Shown one piece after another: positions 29,808 to 38,847 of a stretch of DNA of 64,000 nt. The DNA is from Enterococcus faecalis 13-SD-W-01. Lineage in GTDB: Bacteria > Bacillota > Bacilli > Lactobacillales > Enterococcaceae. A program made the translations under genes and the position numbers. A model generated the notes under the pieces. The model worked only from the letters and a program-made list of their open reading frames with translations. It made no database searches and had not been told where the DNA came from. Position 1 is the stretch's first letter. The number at the start of each line of letters is the position of its first letter. The stretch is taken from contig KE351686.1 in NCBI GenBank assembly GCA_000415185.1, positions 337,341 through 401,340 on the forward strand. Reading direction: 5' to 3'.

Positions 29808-30166
29808 TCTTCCTCACCGTATTTTTTTCGATAAGCTTCTGTCAGCCGTTTTCCTAATTCTGCCTGATCCATGAAGCCGAATCCTAGCACCTTTTTTCCA
29901 TCTTCAATTGCTGTGATCCCTTCCTCGATCGAGCGCATGCCATGGCGTTCTGAATAACCATATTTCGTCGCTGCTGTAAGTGCCCCTGCACCTCCGCTTC
30001 CGCAAAATGAGATACCTAAATCAGCATTTTTTTCCTGCATGACATCCCCCAAGCGCATATCTGCGCCCATTCCCGGAACAACAAACGCTTGTCCTCCTGC
30101 GCTTTCTACACCTTCAGCTACCTTTTGTCCTTTTCCTAAACGATCCGCAATAACAACTGTTATCAT
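29804..30166 (-). CDS. Glycine-rich SFCGS family protein
   Basis: Cytoplasmic protein of 120 residues carrying the family-defining SFCGS motif (Cys55 in GISFCGSGGAGALTAATKYG). The N-terminal MITVVIADRLGKG strand-loop, a single conserved Cys in a Gly loop and the size recall PTS EIIB proteins, where such a Cys is phosphorylated. That parallel is inference, not a family assignment. It is coupled to DUF4312 by a four-base overlap and follows the PRD protein by 23 bases. Start at 30166 follows AGGAGGAAACACA. Confidence 0.87.
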   Translation of the reverse strand: MITVVIADRLGKGQKVAEGVESAGGQAFVVPGMGADMRLGDVMQEKNADLGISFCGSGGAGALTAATKYGYSERHGMRSIEEGITAIEDGKKVLGFGFMDQAELGKRLTEAYRKKYGEEE

Positions 30167-30189
30167 TGTGTTTCCTCCTTTTAAAATAA

Positions 30190-30519
30190 TTATTGGTTTG
30201 CATTTTCAAAATGGATGGATAATACATAGATCTCTGCTTTTGGCAAATCACCTATCTGTTTGGCTATTCGTTCTGCCAACACTAATGAGCGCTGAGATAT
30301 CTCCGAAAAAACAGACATATCGATAGCAGAAATCAGGTCAGCTTGTTTTTTTCTGACAATCATTTCATTTAGGTGGTTCATTAAAATCTGCCACTGCAGT
30401 TCTGTAGGAAAAACAGCTTCTTTTTCCAGCAGTGTTTCGGTATAACAAATAAGTTTATCCAATTCTTCTGGGTAAAGACTTTTTGCTATCATTTCCTGTT
30501 TTTTTTCTGCCACAGACAT
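30190..30519 (-). CDS. Small PRD-domain protein
   Basis: Free-standing PRD-like protein of 109 residues, corresponding to the EF_0829-type family of the same cluster. It is all-helical with no DNA-binding part. The TTG at 30540 would give seven more residues, but ATG 30519 has GAGAGGT six bases upstream. It follows the regulator gene by 13 bases. PRDs are normally phosphorylated by PTS components on His; this one shows few His residues (one each near positions 46 and 104), so a role as a protein-interaction partner or phosphorylation sensor is uncertain. Confidence 0.75.
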   Translation of the reverse strand: MSVAEKKQEMIAKSLYPEELDKLICYTETLLEKEAVFPTELQWQILMNHLNEMIVRKKQADLISAIDMSVFSEISQRSLVLAERIAKQIGDLPKAEIYVLSIHFENANQ

Positions 30520-30532
30520 TTTTCTACCTCTC

Positions 30533-32365
30533 TTAGTCAATTTGGATATAGTTGAAAAGCGCCGACAACTCTGCTTGGTTTATCGGCAAGCCGTTTTCCT
30601 CAAAAAATCGTTCAACTTTTTGGATCAATAAAGGATCGACTTTTCTTTCGAAATTATTCGCTCCTTCTAACTGATATTGCTGATCAAAGAAGAGCCGGTG
30701 GATCATCAGCAAAAGATGAAACAGAAATGCTTCCTTGTATTCTTCTGATAACTGCTGACCAAAAATAGTTGTCAGTCCTTCATATACGAGATAGCCTTTC
30801 ATAATAATCTCGCAACTCAGCTCCGCCGCATTTGTTTCTGAAATAAGCGGAATTGTTGTCTTTTTCTTTCTGGTCGGCTGCTTTATTGCAGAAAGTTCCT
30901 TGATTTTTTTGATGTCTTTTTCTGTCGGGATCGCATTTACTTTGACTACCGGACAACCATTTTTTTCTTCTAATGGAAAAATACTGATGACGATATCCGG
31001 CAAATATTCAGCAATAACTTGATCTGCATTTAAGACCGAGGCAAAACGAACAATTTCGATTTGCGGAATTTCTTCAGAAAATTTCTTTTGGATCAAACTA
31101 GTCACGCCCAAACCGGTTGAACAAACATAGACAACTTTCACTGTTCCTTTCGTTGTTTGTCTTTTTTCGATAGAAACCAGAAAATGCAAGGCGATATAAG
31201 AAATAAATGAGTCATTGACCAAATAATAAGTTTGTTTCAAGCAGCTGCCGCTTGCTTTACGAATTGCTTCAAATAATTGCGGATGACGTTGTTTGATTTC
31301 TTCAGTAAAAGGATTGTATTCATTCATATAATGATGTGCACGTGCTGCATACAGTGACAAATGGGCAAATAGATTCAGCTTCAACTGCTCGTCTTCTGAA
31401 AAAGGAATGTCTAAATCGTCAGAAACAGTTTGGATCAAATTCTTTGTCAGCTTCAAAATATCCTGCTGTTGCGTTTCTTTTGTCAAATCCGTACAAAGAT
31501 AGTCATACTCATCTTTTAAAAGCGGAAAACCGAAGTGAGTAAAAACAGTCTTCATCAGCTGAAAAGGCAGATTCGTTCCTTTCAAAAAATCTTGTTTTTC
31601 TTTCATCACAGAAAATGAACCAATGGAAGAATTGATCCGCAAACGGCAAATAGCGATCGTCATGCGAAAAGTAAGCGCCAAAAGTTCTGTGTAGTCGAAT
31701 GGAGGCTTGTCTTTTTCCATGATCTGGGCAGCTTTTTGGACGACAACTTGATAGATTTCATAAAAGGACGAATTTGTCCCAATAGACAGCAGCGTTTTGT
31801 CTGGAAAATTCAACGAATCCATGATTTGATAAATATCATATTCCGTTAAATTTTGGTGCAAAAGATGATCCATCAGAAAACGGCATTGTTTCTCTTCTCC
31901 TTCTAACCATATTCCTTGGCCGCTTTGGCTTTTCAGCGATAAATGATGGCTTTTGACAAAATGTCTCACTTTTTCCAAGTCAGAAATAATCGTGTTTTTT
32001 GATACTTCCAGCTGGTCAGCTAATTGAGCAATCGTTGTTACACCTTCTGTCAGCAACAAGTGCAAAACGATTTGTTCGATTCGTTTATTCGAAGATGGAT
32101 AAACTTCAAAACGCCATTTTTCCAGTAATTCATGTTTCTGCTTGGCTCGTTCTTCTTTTGAGATCTCAAACCAAAATCCTTTGTTTCGTTGAGCGCAAAG
32201 GTTGATTTTTTTTGGTTTCAGCCAAAGTCGGATCGAATCCAGATCATATTTGATCGTTCGAATACTTACTTGAAAAGTTTCTGCTAATTCTTTCGTTGTG
32301 CAGCTTTGTTCACTATCCAACAGTTTAAGTAATAATTGTATTTCTCTTTTTGTTAGTCTCATCAT
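30533..32365 (-). CDS. PRD/EIIB-domain transcriptional regulator (MtlR/LicR-like)
   Basis: Regulator of 610 residues. The order is HTH (about 5-65), a second HTH (about 95-155), PRD1 (about 190-300, lacking the usual His pair), PRD2 (about 305-405 with His335 and His394), an EIIB-Gat-like domain with Cys415 in VYVCSTGLGVTSL, and a helical C-terminal part (about 500-610) that resembles another PRD. The DNA-binding HTH pair, rather than a CAT RNA-binding domain, makes it a transcription activator and not an antiterminator. ATG 32365 is set by AAGGGGA; the next ATG at 32362 is also possible. It has its own promoter, with an inverted repeat upstream, and is first in the DUF4310-SFCGS operon. Confidence 0.87.
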   Translation of the reverse strand: MMRLTKREIQLLLKLLDSEQSCTTKELAETFQVSIRTIKYDLDSIRLWLKPKKINLCAQRNKGFWFEISKEERAKQKHELLEKWRFEVYPSSNKRIEQIVLHLLLTEGVTTIAQLADQLEVSKNTIISDLEKVRHFVKSHHLSLKSQSGQGIWLEGEEKQCRFLMDHLLHQNLTEYDIYQIMDSLNFPDKTLLSIGTNSSFYEIYQVVVQKAAQIMEKDKPPFDYTELLALTFRMTIAICRLRINSSIGSFSVMKEKQDFLKGTNLPFQLMKTVFTHFGFPLLKDEYDYLCTDLTKETQQQDILKLTKNLIQTVSDDLDIPFSEDEQLKLNLFAHLSLYAARAHHYMNEYNPFTEEIKQRHPQLFEAIRKASGSCLKQTYYLVNDSFISYIALHFLVSIEKRQTTKGTVKVVYVCSTGLGVTSLIQKKFSEEIPQIEIVRFASVLNADQVIAEYLPDIVISIFPLEEKNGCPVVKVNAIPTEKDIKKIKELSAIKQPTRKKKTTIPLISETNAAELSCEIIMKGYLVYEGLTTIFGQQLSEEYKEAFLFHLLLMIHRLFFDQQYQLEGANNFERKVDPLLIQKVERFFEENGLPINQAELSALFNYIQID

Positions 32366-32387
32366 ATTGTATCCCCTTACACAACTT

Positions 32388-32416
32388 ACTATAAAGTGAT
32401 TTTGAATTTGCCTCAA
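32388..32416 (-). promoter_or_regulatory. Promoter of the regulator-PRD-SFCGS-DUF4310 operon
   Basis: Minus-strand TTGAGG (32416-32411) and TATAGT (32393-32388) are separated by 17 bases, 22 bases before the start codon. The poor -35 fits activator dependence. Confidence 0.6.
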
Positions 32417-32425
32417 TACAAAGTT

Positions 32426-32447
32426 TTTGCACTTTTTTTAGTGCAAA
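32426..32447. promoter_or_regulatory. Inverted repeat just upstream of the operon -35, candidate operator
   Basis: TTTGCACT (32426-32433) and AGTGCAAA (32440-32447) form a perfect 8-bp inverted repeat with a 6-base spacer, ending ten bases above the -35. MtlR/LicR-type activators bind such repeats at this distance. No T run follows on the minus strand, so it is not a terminator in that direction. Confidence 0.55.
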
Positions 32448-32486
32448 TACAAAAAAGGACAGGAAATGATGATTTCCTGTCCTTTT
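32447..32486 (-). terminator. Terminator of the argS transcript
   Basis: AAAAGGACAGGAAAT (32453-32467) pairs perfectly with ATTTCCTGTCCTTTT (32472-32486). On the minus strand it continues into T-rich sequence. The argS message would therefore run through the repeat block 32490-32811 before ending here. Confidence 0.8.
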
Positions 32487-32489
32487 AGT

Positions 32490-32811
32490 TGAGGGTTGTT
32501 TACAATTTCTGTTAAATCGGTGTTCAAAAACCAACTTCTTCGACATTAACTCGAAAATACGCAAAGTATGAAAAGCTATTTTACGTATTTCCTCTTTAAT
32601 GCTCGGATCTGAGCGGTTCTTTCACGACCTCTCTAAAACGGTGTTCGCACAGCTGATCCTCGGCATTAAGCTTTTATCAGAAAAAATGGAAAAGCCATTT
32701 TCTCTGATCAAAGAGTCTTAATGCTGTGAAACACGAAGAGCGAAGTGATTCGATGTCGAACAGTACCTACCTGGTGCTCGGATCAAAACGCTTTGCGAAC
32801 AACCTCTTTTC
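32490..32811 (-). repeat. Block of two palindromic intergenic repeat units downstream of argS
   Basis: Read on the minus strand, one unit starts GAGGTTGTTCGCAAAGCG and ends GCGAACACCGTTTTA. The next starts GAGAGGTCGTGAAAG and ends TTGAACACCGATTTAA. Each has self-complementary arms, for example TTTTCTGAT and ATCAGAGAAAA around an inner palindrome. Both ends match the units at 1-75 and 56.2-56.5 kb. There is no coding potential. Confidence 0.75.
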
Positions 32812-34503
32812 TTACATTTTATCTGGCGCATGCAATCCTAACAGACGCAAATCTTCTTTCAGCAACACTGCTACTGCATAGACCAATGCAAGGCGTGCTT
32901 CTTTTTGATCGTCTTCTACAAGGATTTTTGTGTGCGCATAGTATTTGTTGAATGCTTGCGCTAATTTGATTGCATGTTTTGCAATGATTGATGGTTCGTA
33001 TTTTTCTCCCGCTTGAAGAATTGTTTCTGGATATTTTTGGATCAATTTGATTACTTCCCAGCTTGCTTCATCATTCAATGGGTAAGCAGTTGACTCTGAA
33101 GGAACAAAGTCTGCTTTTGCCAACAAGCTCATGGCACGTGCATGTGTATATTGTACGTATGGACCCGTTTCGCCTTCAAAACGAACGACTTCTTCTAAAT
33201 TGAAGTCAAATGTGTTTAGACGATCATTTTTCAAATCATGGAAAATAACAGCGCCGACGCCGACTTGTTTTGCTACGACATCTTTGTTTTCCAAATCAGG
33301 ATTTTTCTCACTGATTTGTTCTTTTGCTGATTCGATTGCTTCGTTCAAGACTTCTTCTAAAAGAACGATTTTCCCTTTACGTGTAGATAATTTTTTACCA
33401 CCTTGTGTAATCAAACCAAATGGGATGTGGTGCATATCGTCTGACCAGTCAAAGCCCATTTCTTTCAATACAGCTTTTAGTTGTTTGAAGTGGTAGCTTT
33501 GTTCGTTCCCTACGACGTATAAAGATTGTGCGAAATCATATGTGCGTTTGCGGTAAAGTGCTGCAGCTAGATCTCGAGTGATGTAAAGTGTTGCACCATC
33601 TGATTTTTTGATTAGTGCTGGGTTCAAATCGTATTCTGAAAGGTCAACGATTTCTGCACCTTTGTCTTCGTTCAACAAGTGTTTTTCTTCCAGCATCGTT
33701 ACGATTTCGTCCATTTTATCGTTGTAGAATGCTTCACCATTCAATGAATCGAAACGAACTTCTAACAAGTCATAGATCTTGTTGAATTCTTTCATTGATT
33801 CATCGCGGAACCATTGCCACAAGCTGATTGCTTCTTCATCGCCTTCTTCAAGACGTTTGAACCATGAACGTGCTTCGTCGTTCAATTCTGGTTGTGTTTC
33901 TGCTTCATCGTGGAATTTTACATAAAGACGTAATAATTCGTTGATTGGTTCAGCTTTAACTGCTTCTTCTGAACCCCATTTTTTATAAGCAACGATCAAT
34001 TTACCAAATTGTGTTCCCCAGTCGCCTAAGTGATTGATGCGGATTGGTTCATAACCGATTTTTTCCATGATGAAACCAATCGAATTCCCAATAACTGTTG
34101 AACGCAAGTGACCCATTGAGATTGGTTTTGCGATATTTGGTGAAGACATATCGATTGGTAATTTCCCATGATTTCCGATTGTGCTGTCGCCGTAATGTTC
34201 TTTTTCTTTGACCACAGTTGCTAAGACTGCTTGGCTGACTGCTCCTTTGTCCATAAAGAAGTTCAAGTATGGTCCTACTACTTCGATTTTTTCAAAATTA
34301 GCAGCATCGATTTTTTCTGCTAAATCAGCAGCGATCTGCTGTGGTGCTTTGCGATAGATTTTTGCTAATGAAAATGCTGGGAAAGCTACGTCCCCATGGT
34401 CAGCTGATTTTGGATTTTCCAATAATTGCGCTACTTGTTCCAATGTCAAATCTTCTTTGACGACATCAAAAATAGCTTTTGCTACGATTTCTTTATTATT
34501 CAT
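32812..34503 (-). CDS. argS: Arginyl-tRNA synthetase
   Basis: Class I synthetase of 563 residues. The order is the N-terminal Add-1 domain (1-110), the Rossmann catalytic core with the HIGH-equivalent [12 protein letters not shown], a KMSKS-equivalent at [11 protein letters not shown], and the DALR anticodon-binding domain at the C-terminus. The ATG at 34503 follows AGGAGGAAAAAGG; the longer open frame upstream lies inside the T-box leader. Expression is set by that T-box, which reads uncharged tRNA-Arg. The gene is between the arc operon and the PRD/DUF4310 operon. Confidence 0.96.
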   Translation of the reverse strand: MNNKEIVAKAIFDVVKEDLTLEQVAQLLENPKSADHGDVAFPAFSLAKIYRKAPQQIAADLAEKIDAANFEKIEVVGPYLNFFMDKGAVSQAVLATVVKEKEHYGDSTIGNHGKLPIDMSSPNIAKPISMGHLRSTVIGNSIGFIMEKIGYEPIRINHLGDWGTQFGKLIVAYKKWGSEEAVKAEPINELLRLYVKFHDEAETQPELNDEARSWFKRLEEGDEEAISLWQWFRDESMKEFNKIYDLLEVRFDSLNGEAFYNDKMDEIVTMLEEKHLLNEDKGAEIVDLSEYDLNPALIKKSDGATLYITRDLAAALYRKRTYDFAQSLYVVGNEQSYHFKQLKAVLKEMGFDWSDDMHHIPFGLITQGGKKLSTRKGKIVLLEEVLNEAIESAKEQISEKNPDLENKDVVAKQVGVGAVIFHDLKNDRLNTFDFNLEEVVRFEGETGPYVQYTHARAMSLLAKADFVPSESTAYPLNDEASWEVIKLIQKYPETILQAGEKYEPSIIAKHAIKLAQAFNKYYAHTKILVEDDQKEARLALVYAVAVLLKEDLRLLGLHAPDKM

Positions 34504-34535
34504 CCTTTTTCCTCCTGAATAGTCATTGATAAAAC

Positions 34536-34769
34536 AAAAAAAGCCCCCAATGATCGTATTGATCACTAGAGACGAGATAACCCGCGGTACCACTCCAATT
34601 GTCTAAAAAAGACCTGCTCGCTCTGATAACGGTAGATAGCCGTCTGCTAGGCAGAATTCTCCAAGTGCGGTTCCCTATAGCTGTTTGGCCCGGCTTCCAC
34701 CTTCCCGGACTCGCTAGAAAAACAAAACTACAAGTACTCTCTTGTTCATCAAATGAATGTATTAAACTG
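34536..34769 (-). promoter_or_regulatory. T-box riboswitch leader of argS, Arg specifier CGC
   Basis: On the minus strand the leader has stem I elements (GAGAGTA, GCGAGTCCGGGAAGGTGGAAGCCGG), the specifier context GGGAACCGCAC with CGC at 34669-34667 (an Arg codon), and the T-box sequence GGAGTGGTACCGCGGGT at 34596-34580. The terminator stem TGATC..GATCA then runs into a T tract at 34542-34536. Uncharged tRNA-Arg should favour the antiterminator. A promoter -10 TATAAT with TGC extension is at 34781-34776. Confidence 0.93.
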
Positions 34770-34775
34770 GCTAAA

Positions 34776-34784
34776 ATTATAGCA
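34776..34784 (-). promoter_or_regulatory. Extended -10 of the argS promoter
   Basis: Minus-strand TGCTATAAT is placed seven bases before the expected T-box start. The -35 is weak, which is common with an extended -10. Confidence 0.6.
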
Positions 34785-34823
34785 GAAAACAAAACGCTTG
34801 GCTACCGGTTTTTAGTTATTCTG

Positions 34824-34877
34824 AAAAAAAACTTTGCTTAGATGGTCTAAAGGAGAAGAAACTCCATCTAAGCAAAG
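34824..34877 (-). terminator. Terminator of the arcABC operon
   Basis: CTTTGCTTAGATGG (34832-34845) pairs perfectly with CCATCTAAGCAAAG (34864-34877), followed on the minus strand by eight T-complement bases (34831-34824). Confidence 0.88.
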
Positions 34878-34920
34878 CAATCCATAAATCATTTCGTGAG
34901 CCACGAAAGACTTAGCAAAA

Positions 34921-35868
34921 TTAATCAGCGACGATGATCGTTCCTTCTTCAGAAGCTAAAAGATTCTCAATGTTTTCTAAAGAAGTGATGATCGCTTTTG
35001 CGTTTGGTCGTGCTTCGACAAACGAAATTGCCGCTTCAACTTTAGGAAGCATACTTCCTGGTGCAAATTGGTTTTCCTCGATATATTGTTTCATTTCTGA
35101 AACGGGAACAACCTCTAGTTTTTTCTGGTCTGGTTTTTGATAGTTTACATAAACATTATCAACACCTGTCAATACGATCAGAAGGTCTGCTTCGATGATC
35201 TCTGCTAATTTTTCTGAAGCAAAGTCTTTGTCGATAACTGCTTCTCTTCCTTCTAATCCAGTAGGCGTTTCAACGACTGGGATACCGCCGCCGCCGACAG
35301 AAACAGTGATAACGCCTTCATTCACTAATTTTTCGATGACTCTTGCTTCTTTGATCGTGACTGGTTTTGGCGAAGCAACTACTTTACGCCAGCCGCGTCC
35401 TGCATCTTCTTTGAAGGTTGCAGTTGGATCTGCTGCCATTTGTTCTTTTGCTTCTTCTTCCGTGTAAAATGGGCCAACAGGTTTGCTTGGATTTTTGAAA
35501 GATGGGTCGTTTTCATCAACGATTACTTGTGTAACAAGAGAAACGACATCTTTTTCGATTCCTTTTTCTTTCAATACTTCGCCCATTGCATTTTGAAGCC
35601 AATAGCCGATTGATCCTTCTGTCATTGCCACACATGTATCTAATGGCATTGCTGGTGTTTTTTCAGAATCCGCAGCGCGCTGCTGGATCAATAGGTTTCC
35701 TACTTGAGGTCCGTTTCCGTGAGAGATGATCAGCTCATCTCCTTGTTCAATGAATTTCACAAGGTATTTTGCTGTTTCACGCAAGGCATCTTGTTGTGCT
35801 TTTGCGCTTGCATCAGTAGATAAAATCGCATTGCCGCCAAGTGCGACTACAACTTTTCGATTTGCCAT
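34921..35868 (-). CDS. arcC: Carbamate kinase
   Basis: Enzyme of 315 residues that makes ATP from carbamoyl phosphate, the energy-yielding last step of the arginine deiminase pathway. It shows the amino-acid-kinase fold with VVALGGNAI at the N-terminus, [10 protein letters not shown] and VGGGGIPV. The start at 35868 begins the conserved [12 protein letters not shown]; the upstream open frame is not conserved. It is third in arcA-arcB-arcC, 163 bases after arcB. A stem without T run (35900-35929) sits in that gap, perhaps an mRNA-stability element. Confidence 0.95.
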   Translation of the reverse strand: MANRKVVVALGGNAILSTDASAKAQQDALRETAKYLVKFIEQGDELIISHGNGPQVGNLLIQQRAADSEKTPAMPLDTCVAMTEGSIGYWLQNAMGEVLKEKGIEKDVVSLVTQVIVDENDPSFKNPSKPVGPFYTEEEAKEQMAADPTATFKEDAGRGWRKVVASPKPVTIKEARVIEKLVNEGVITVSVGGGGIPVVETPTGLEGREAVIDKDFASEKLAEIIEADLLIVLTGVDNVYVNYQKPDQKKLEVVPVSEMKQYIEENQFAPGSMLPKVEAAISFVEARPNAKAIITSLENIENLLASEEGTIIVAD

Positions 35869-35899
35869 TCCATTCTTCCTCTCTGTCGTTTGAATAAGT

Positions 35900-35929
35900 T
35901 GAGGCTGGGACATTCGTCAGCCAGCCTCA
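35900..35929 (-). other. Stem-loop in the arcB-arcC gap
   Basis: TGAGGCTGG (35900-35908) pairs with CCAGCCTCA (35921-35929). In the direction of arc transcription no T tract follows, so it looks like an RNA processing or stability hairpin. On the plus strand CTTTTT follows. Confidence 0.5.
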
Positions 35930-36031
35930 CTTTTTGATCAATTGTTTGGGTTCATAAAAGCTGGTTTTACACAACTTTATAAACATATCATGTTTTGCTG
36001 CTAACTGCTTTTAAAGACAAGTTCTCTTCTC

Positions 36032-37051
36032 TTATACGCGAGGGATGAACAAGTTTCCTAGAGTAGCTGCCATGATTGCTTTGATTGAGTGCATACGGTT
36101 TTCTGCTTGGTCGAATTGACGCGCATATTTGCTGCGGAATACTTCGTCAGTTACTTCCATTTCTGTGATGCCGAAGCGTTCTTTCATTTGTTCACCGTAA
36201 ACAGTGTTTGTATCATGGAATGCTGGCAAGCAGTGCAAGAAGATCAAGCGATCTGTATTGTGTGTTTTTTCAATCATTTCCATGTTGATTTGGTAAGGTT
36301 TCAACAATTTGATACGTTCTTCAAATTTGTCTTCTTCACCCATTGATACCCAAACGTCTGAGTAAAGAACGTCTGCGCCGTCAACACCTTTGTCAACATC
36401 ATCAGTGATCATCAATTTTGCACCAGATTTTTCAGCAAAACCTTCTGCAATTTTCACGATTTCATCTTCTGGCTGTAATTCTTTTGGCGCTACGATACGC
36501 ATGTTTGCACCTAAGATCGCACCTGTTACTAATAAAGAGTTTGCCATGTTGTTACGGCCGTCTCCGCAGTATGCAACAGTGATGTCTTCTACTGTTCCAA
36601 AGTTTTCTTGGATTGTTAAGAAGTCAGCGATCATTTGTGTTGGATGCCATTCGTCTGTTAGACCATTCCATACTGGAACGCCAGAGAATTCAGCTAATTC
36701 TTCGACCATTTTTTGGCTAAATCCGCGGAATTCGATTCCGTCGAACATACGGCCTAATACTTTCGCAGTATCTTCAGTTGATTCTTTTTTACCTAATTGG
36801 ATATCATTTGCTCCTAGGTATTCTGGGTGTGCACCTAGATCGATTGCGGCAGTTGTAAATGCTGCACGAGTACGAGTAGATGTTTTTTCAAATAAAAGCG
36901 CGATGTTTTTTCCTTCTAAATAGTGATGAGGGATACCGCGTTTTTTCAAATCTTTCAAGTGTTCAGAAAAATCGATCAAATATTGTAATTCTTCTTTTGT
37001 AAAATCTTTTTCTGCTAATAAGCTTCTTCCTTGGAATACAGATTCTTTCAT
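36032..37051 (-). CDS. arcB: Ornithine carbamoyltransferase, catabolic
   Basis: Enzyme of 339 residues that converts citrulline and phosphate to ornithine and carbamoyl phosphate in the deiminase direction. Carbamoyl-phosphate-binding STRTR and the ornithine-site HCLPAF motif are present. There are two ATGs: 37060 would have AAAGGAG only one base away, whereas 37051 (MKESVFQG) has it about ten bases upstream, so 37051 is chosen. It is second in the arc operon, about 100 bases after arcA. The chemistry is shared with anabolic OTC; the operon context marks it as catabolic. Confidence 0.95.
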   Translation of the reverse strand: MKESVFQGRSLLAEKDFTKEELQYLIDFSEHLKDLKKRGIPHHYLEGKNIALLFEKTSTRTRAAFTTAAIDLGAHPEYLGANDIQLGKKESTEDTAKVLGRMFDGIEFRGFSQKMVEELAEFSGVPVWNGLTDEWHPTQMIADFLTIQENFGTVEDITVAYCGDGRNNMANSLLVTGAILGANMRIVAPKELQPEDEIVKIAEGFAEKSGAKLMITDDVDKGVDGADVLYSDVWVSMGEEDKFEERIKLLKPYQINMEMIEKTHNTDRLIFLHCLPAFHDTNTVYGEQMKERFGITEMEVTDEVFRSKYARQFDQAENRMHSIKAIMAATLGNLFIPRV

Positions 37052-37151
37052 GTTAAACATTCTCCTTTAGTTTGTTTTATTTAAATTGAAAGAGGAAATC
37101 CCGGCAGCAGTTGACAGTTTTGACTGCCGCCGAAGATATTCTTTGATGGTC

Positions 37152-38381
37152 TTATTTAAGATCTTCACGTACAAGCGGTTGGCTCATGCAGCGTGGGCCG
37201 CCACGACCGCGAGACAATTCACTTGAGTTGATTTCCAATACTTTGATACCGTAGCTGCGCAACAATTCGTTCGATACGTAGTTACGGTTGTACGTAACAA
37301 CGACCCCAGGTGCGATTGCTAGTGTGTTTGAACCATCATTCCATTGTTCACGCGGTGCTACGATTGCATCTCCGTTACCAGTTGGGATCAATACTAAATC
37401 GTCTAATCCTAATGCATCTTTCAATGTACCATGCAGATCATCAGAATGAGTGATTTTGATGTCGTCTCCGTCTGGTGTGATCGTGTAAACGTCCATTTTG
37501 CCGTCTTTGCTTTGGATAGCTGGGTGGATCGTGAATTTATCATGATCGACCATTGTAAATACAGTATCCAAATGCATCATTGCGCGGTTGTTTGGGATTT
37601 TGATTGCCAAGACTTTTTCGAAGCCAGAATTTTTTGCGAACAAACGGCGAGCCATTGTTTCCAATGCTTTGGCATTTGTACGTTGAGAAATCCCTACAGC
37701 TACTACTTTGTCGCTTAAGACTAATTCGTCTCCGCCTTCGATGTGTTCATTTTCGTTGCGGTCCAACCATACTTCGACACCTTTGTTCGCAAAACGAGGA
37801 TGATGTTTTAAGATATATTCTGTAAACATCGATTCTCTTTGACGTGCTGTAAATGTCATGTGGTTGACTGTCATACCATTTCCGATTGATGCGGAAGGGT
37901 CTCTTGTAAAGTATAAGTTTGGCATTGGGTCCATATAGAATGGATATTCGTCATCTGCCGAAAGATCATAAAGATGTTTCGAGCGAACGTCGATTTCTTT
38001 TGTACGAACACCAGCCATGATTTTATCAACCATTGCTTGCGTATCCATTGCTAAAAGATATTCATGAAGCCCATCTCTGACAGCATTTGAAACAACGTGT
38101 GATTCATCCAGCATTCTGTTCAAGAATTCTTCTTTTACGTTGCCCGCGTCGATTGCTTCAGCAGCTAATTTTTCCAAATATAGTGTTTCTACTCCCTGGT
38201 CTTGCAATGTTTTTGCAAAGAAGTCATGTTCTTCTTGAGCAATTGGAAGATATGGGATATCGTCGAATAAAAGGCGCTCCATAATATCTGGTGTCAAGTT
38301 CTCTACTTCTTGTCCAGGTCTTTTCAGTAAAACCGTTTTTAATTTTCCTATCTCAGAAAATACGTGAATAGGTTTTTCCAT
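37152..38381 (-). CDS. arcA: Arginine deiminase
   Basis: Enzyme of 409 residues that hydrolyses arginine to citrulline and ammonia, the first step of the pathway that yields ATP and resists acid. The catalytic Cys398 lies in the C-terminal [13 protein letters not shown]. The substrate-binding FTRDPS motif and HMDTVFTM-like segment ([13 protein letters not shown]) are also present. It is the first gene of the operon. Start at 38381 follows GAAGGAGGCAACAACGAC. Upstream are a strong promoter, a cre site at the start point and ArgR-like half-sites. Confidence 0.97.
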   Translation of the reverse strand: MEKPIHVFSEIGKLKTVLLKRPGQEVENLTPDIMERLLFDDIPYLPIAQEEHDFFAKTLQDQGVETLYLEKLAAEAIDAGNVKEEFLNRMLDESHVVSNAVRDGLHEYLLAMDTQAMVDKIMAGVRTKEIDVRSKHLYDLSADDEYPFYMDPMPNLYFTRDPSASIGNGMTVNHMTFTARQRESMFTEYILKHHPRFANKGVEVWLDRNENEHIEGGDELVLSDKVVAVGISQRTNAKALETMARRLFAKNSGFEKVLAIKIPNNRAMMHLDTVFTMVDHDKFTIHPAIQSKDGKMDVYTITPDGDDIKITHSDDLHGTLKDALGLDDLVLIPTGNGDAIVAPREQWNDGSNTLAIAPGVVVTYNRNYVSNELLRSYGIKVLEINSSELSRGRGGPRCMSQPLVREDLK

Positions 38382-38504
38382 GTCGTTGTTGCCTCCTTCG
38401 TTTTGATTACATACATAGAATAACTTCTTTTTGAAACCCCTTTCGTAATTTCACCTCATCTAAAAAGAGAGATTCTTCACATTAATAAACTACAATTAAA
38501 TAAT

Positions 38505-38585
38505 TAATCGTTTTTCTAAATTTTATTAGCTTTTATTCATTTTTTCACTTGAAATACACTCCCAAAAAAATAATTATTCAAGAAA
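38505..38585 (-). promoter_or_regulatory. ArgR-box-like half-sites in the arcA leader
   Basis: Minus-strand ATGAATAAAAGCTAAT and TGAATAATTATT resemble the ArgR box (about CATGAATAAAAATTCA). They lie in the roughly 260-base AT-rich leader between the arc promoter and arcA. Assignment is tentative because the whole region is AT-rich. Confidence 0.4.
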
Positions 38586-38628
38586 AAAATTTTTTTGTAT
38601 ATTGCAAAAACCAAAGTAAAAACAAGGT

Positions 38629-38642
38629 TGTCAGCGTTTACT
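38629..38642 (-). promoter_or_regulatory. cre site at the arc promoter start point
   Basis: TGTCAGCGTTTACT differs from cre consensus TGWAARCGYTWNCW at one base. It begins ten bases downstream of the arcA -10, so CcpA bound there would block initiation. Confidence 0.65.
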
Positions 38643-38651
38643 TTATAAGCT

Positions 38652-38679
38652 ATTATCGTTAAATATACATTTTTGTCAA
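38652..38679 (-). promoter_or_regulatory. Promoter of arcABC
   Basis: Minus-strand TTGACA (38679-38674) and GATAAT (38657-38652) are separated by 16 bases, the best promoter match in the arcA-arcR gap. It is oriented toward arcA. Confidence 0.75.
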
Positions 38680-38847
38680 GCAATAGCCCTTATTCTCTTA
38701 AGAATAGTTATATATTTATGTAATATAACAAAATAACAGTTTTTTAATGAAAAATATGGCGGTTGTTTTTTTTGGGTTTATCCTTTACAAATAACAAAAA
38801 AAACGCAACAATAGAGGTATAGATATTCTAAGGAGAGGAATTTTCTG

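Noticed and set aside
38461-38760. Possible CRISPR or direct-repeat region in the AT-rich arc gap
   Set aside because: No regular repeat-spacer pattern is present; the similarity is general AT richness with promoter elements.
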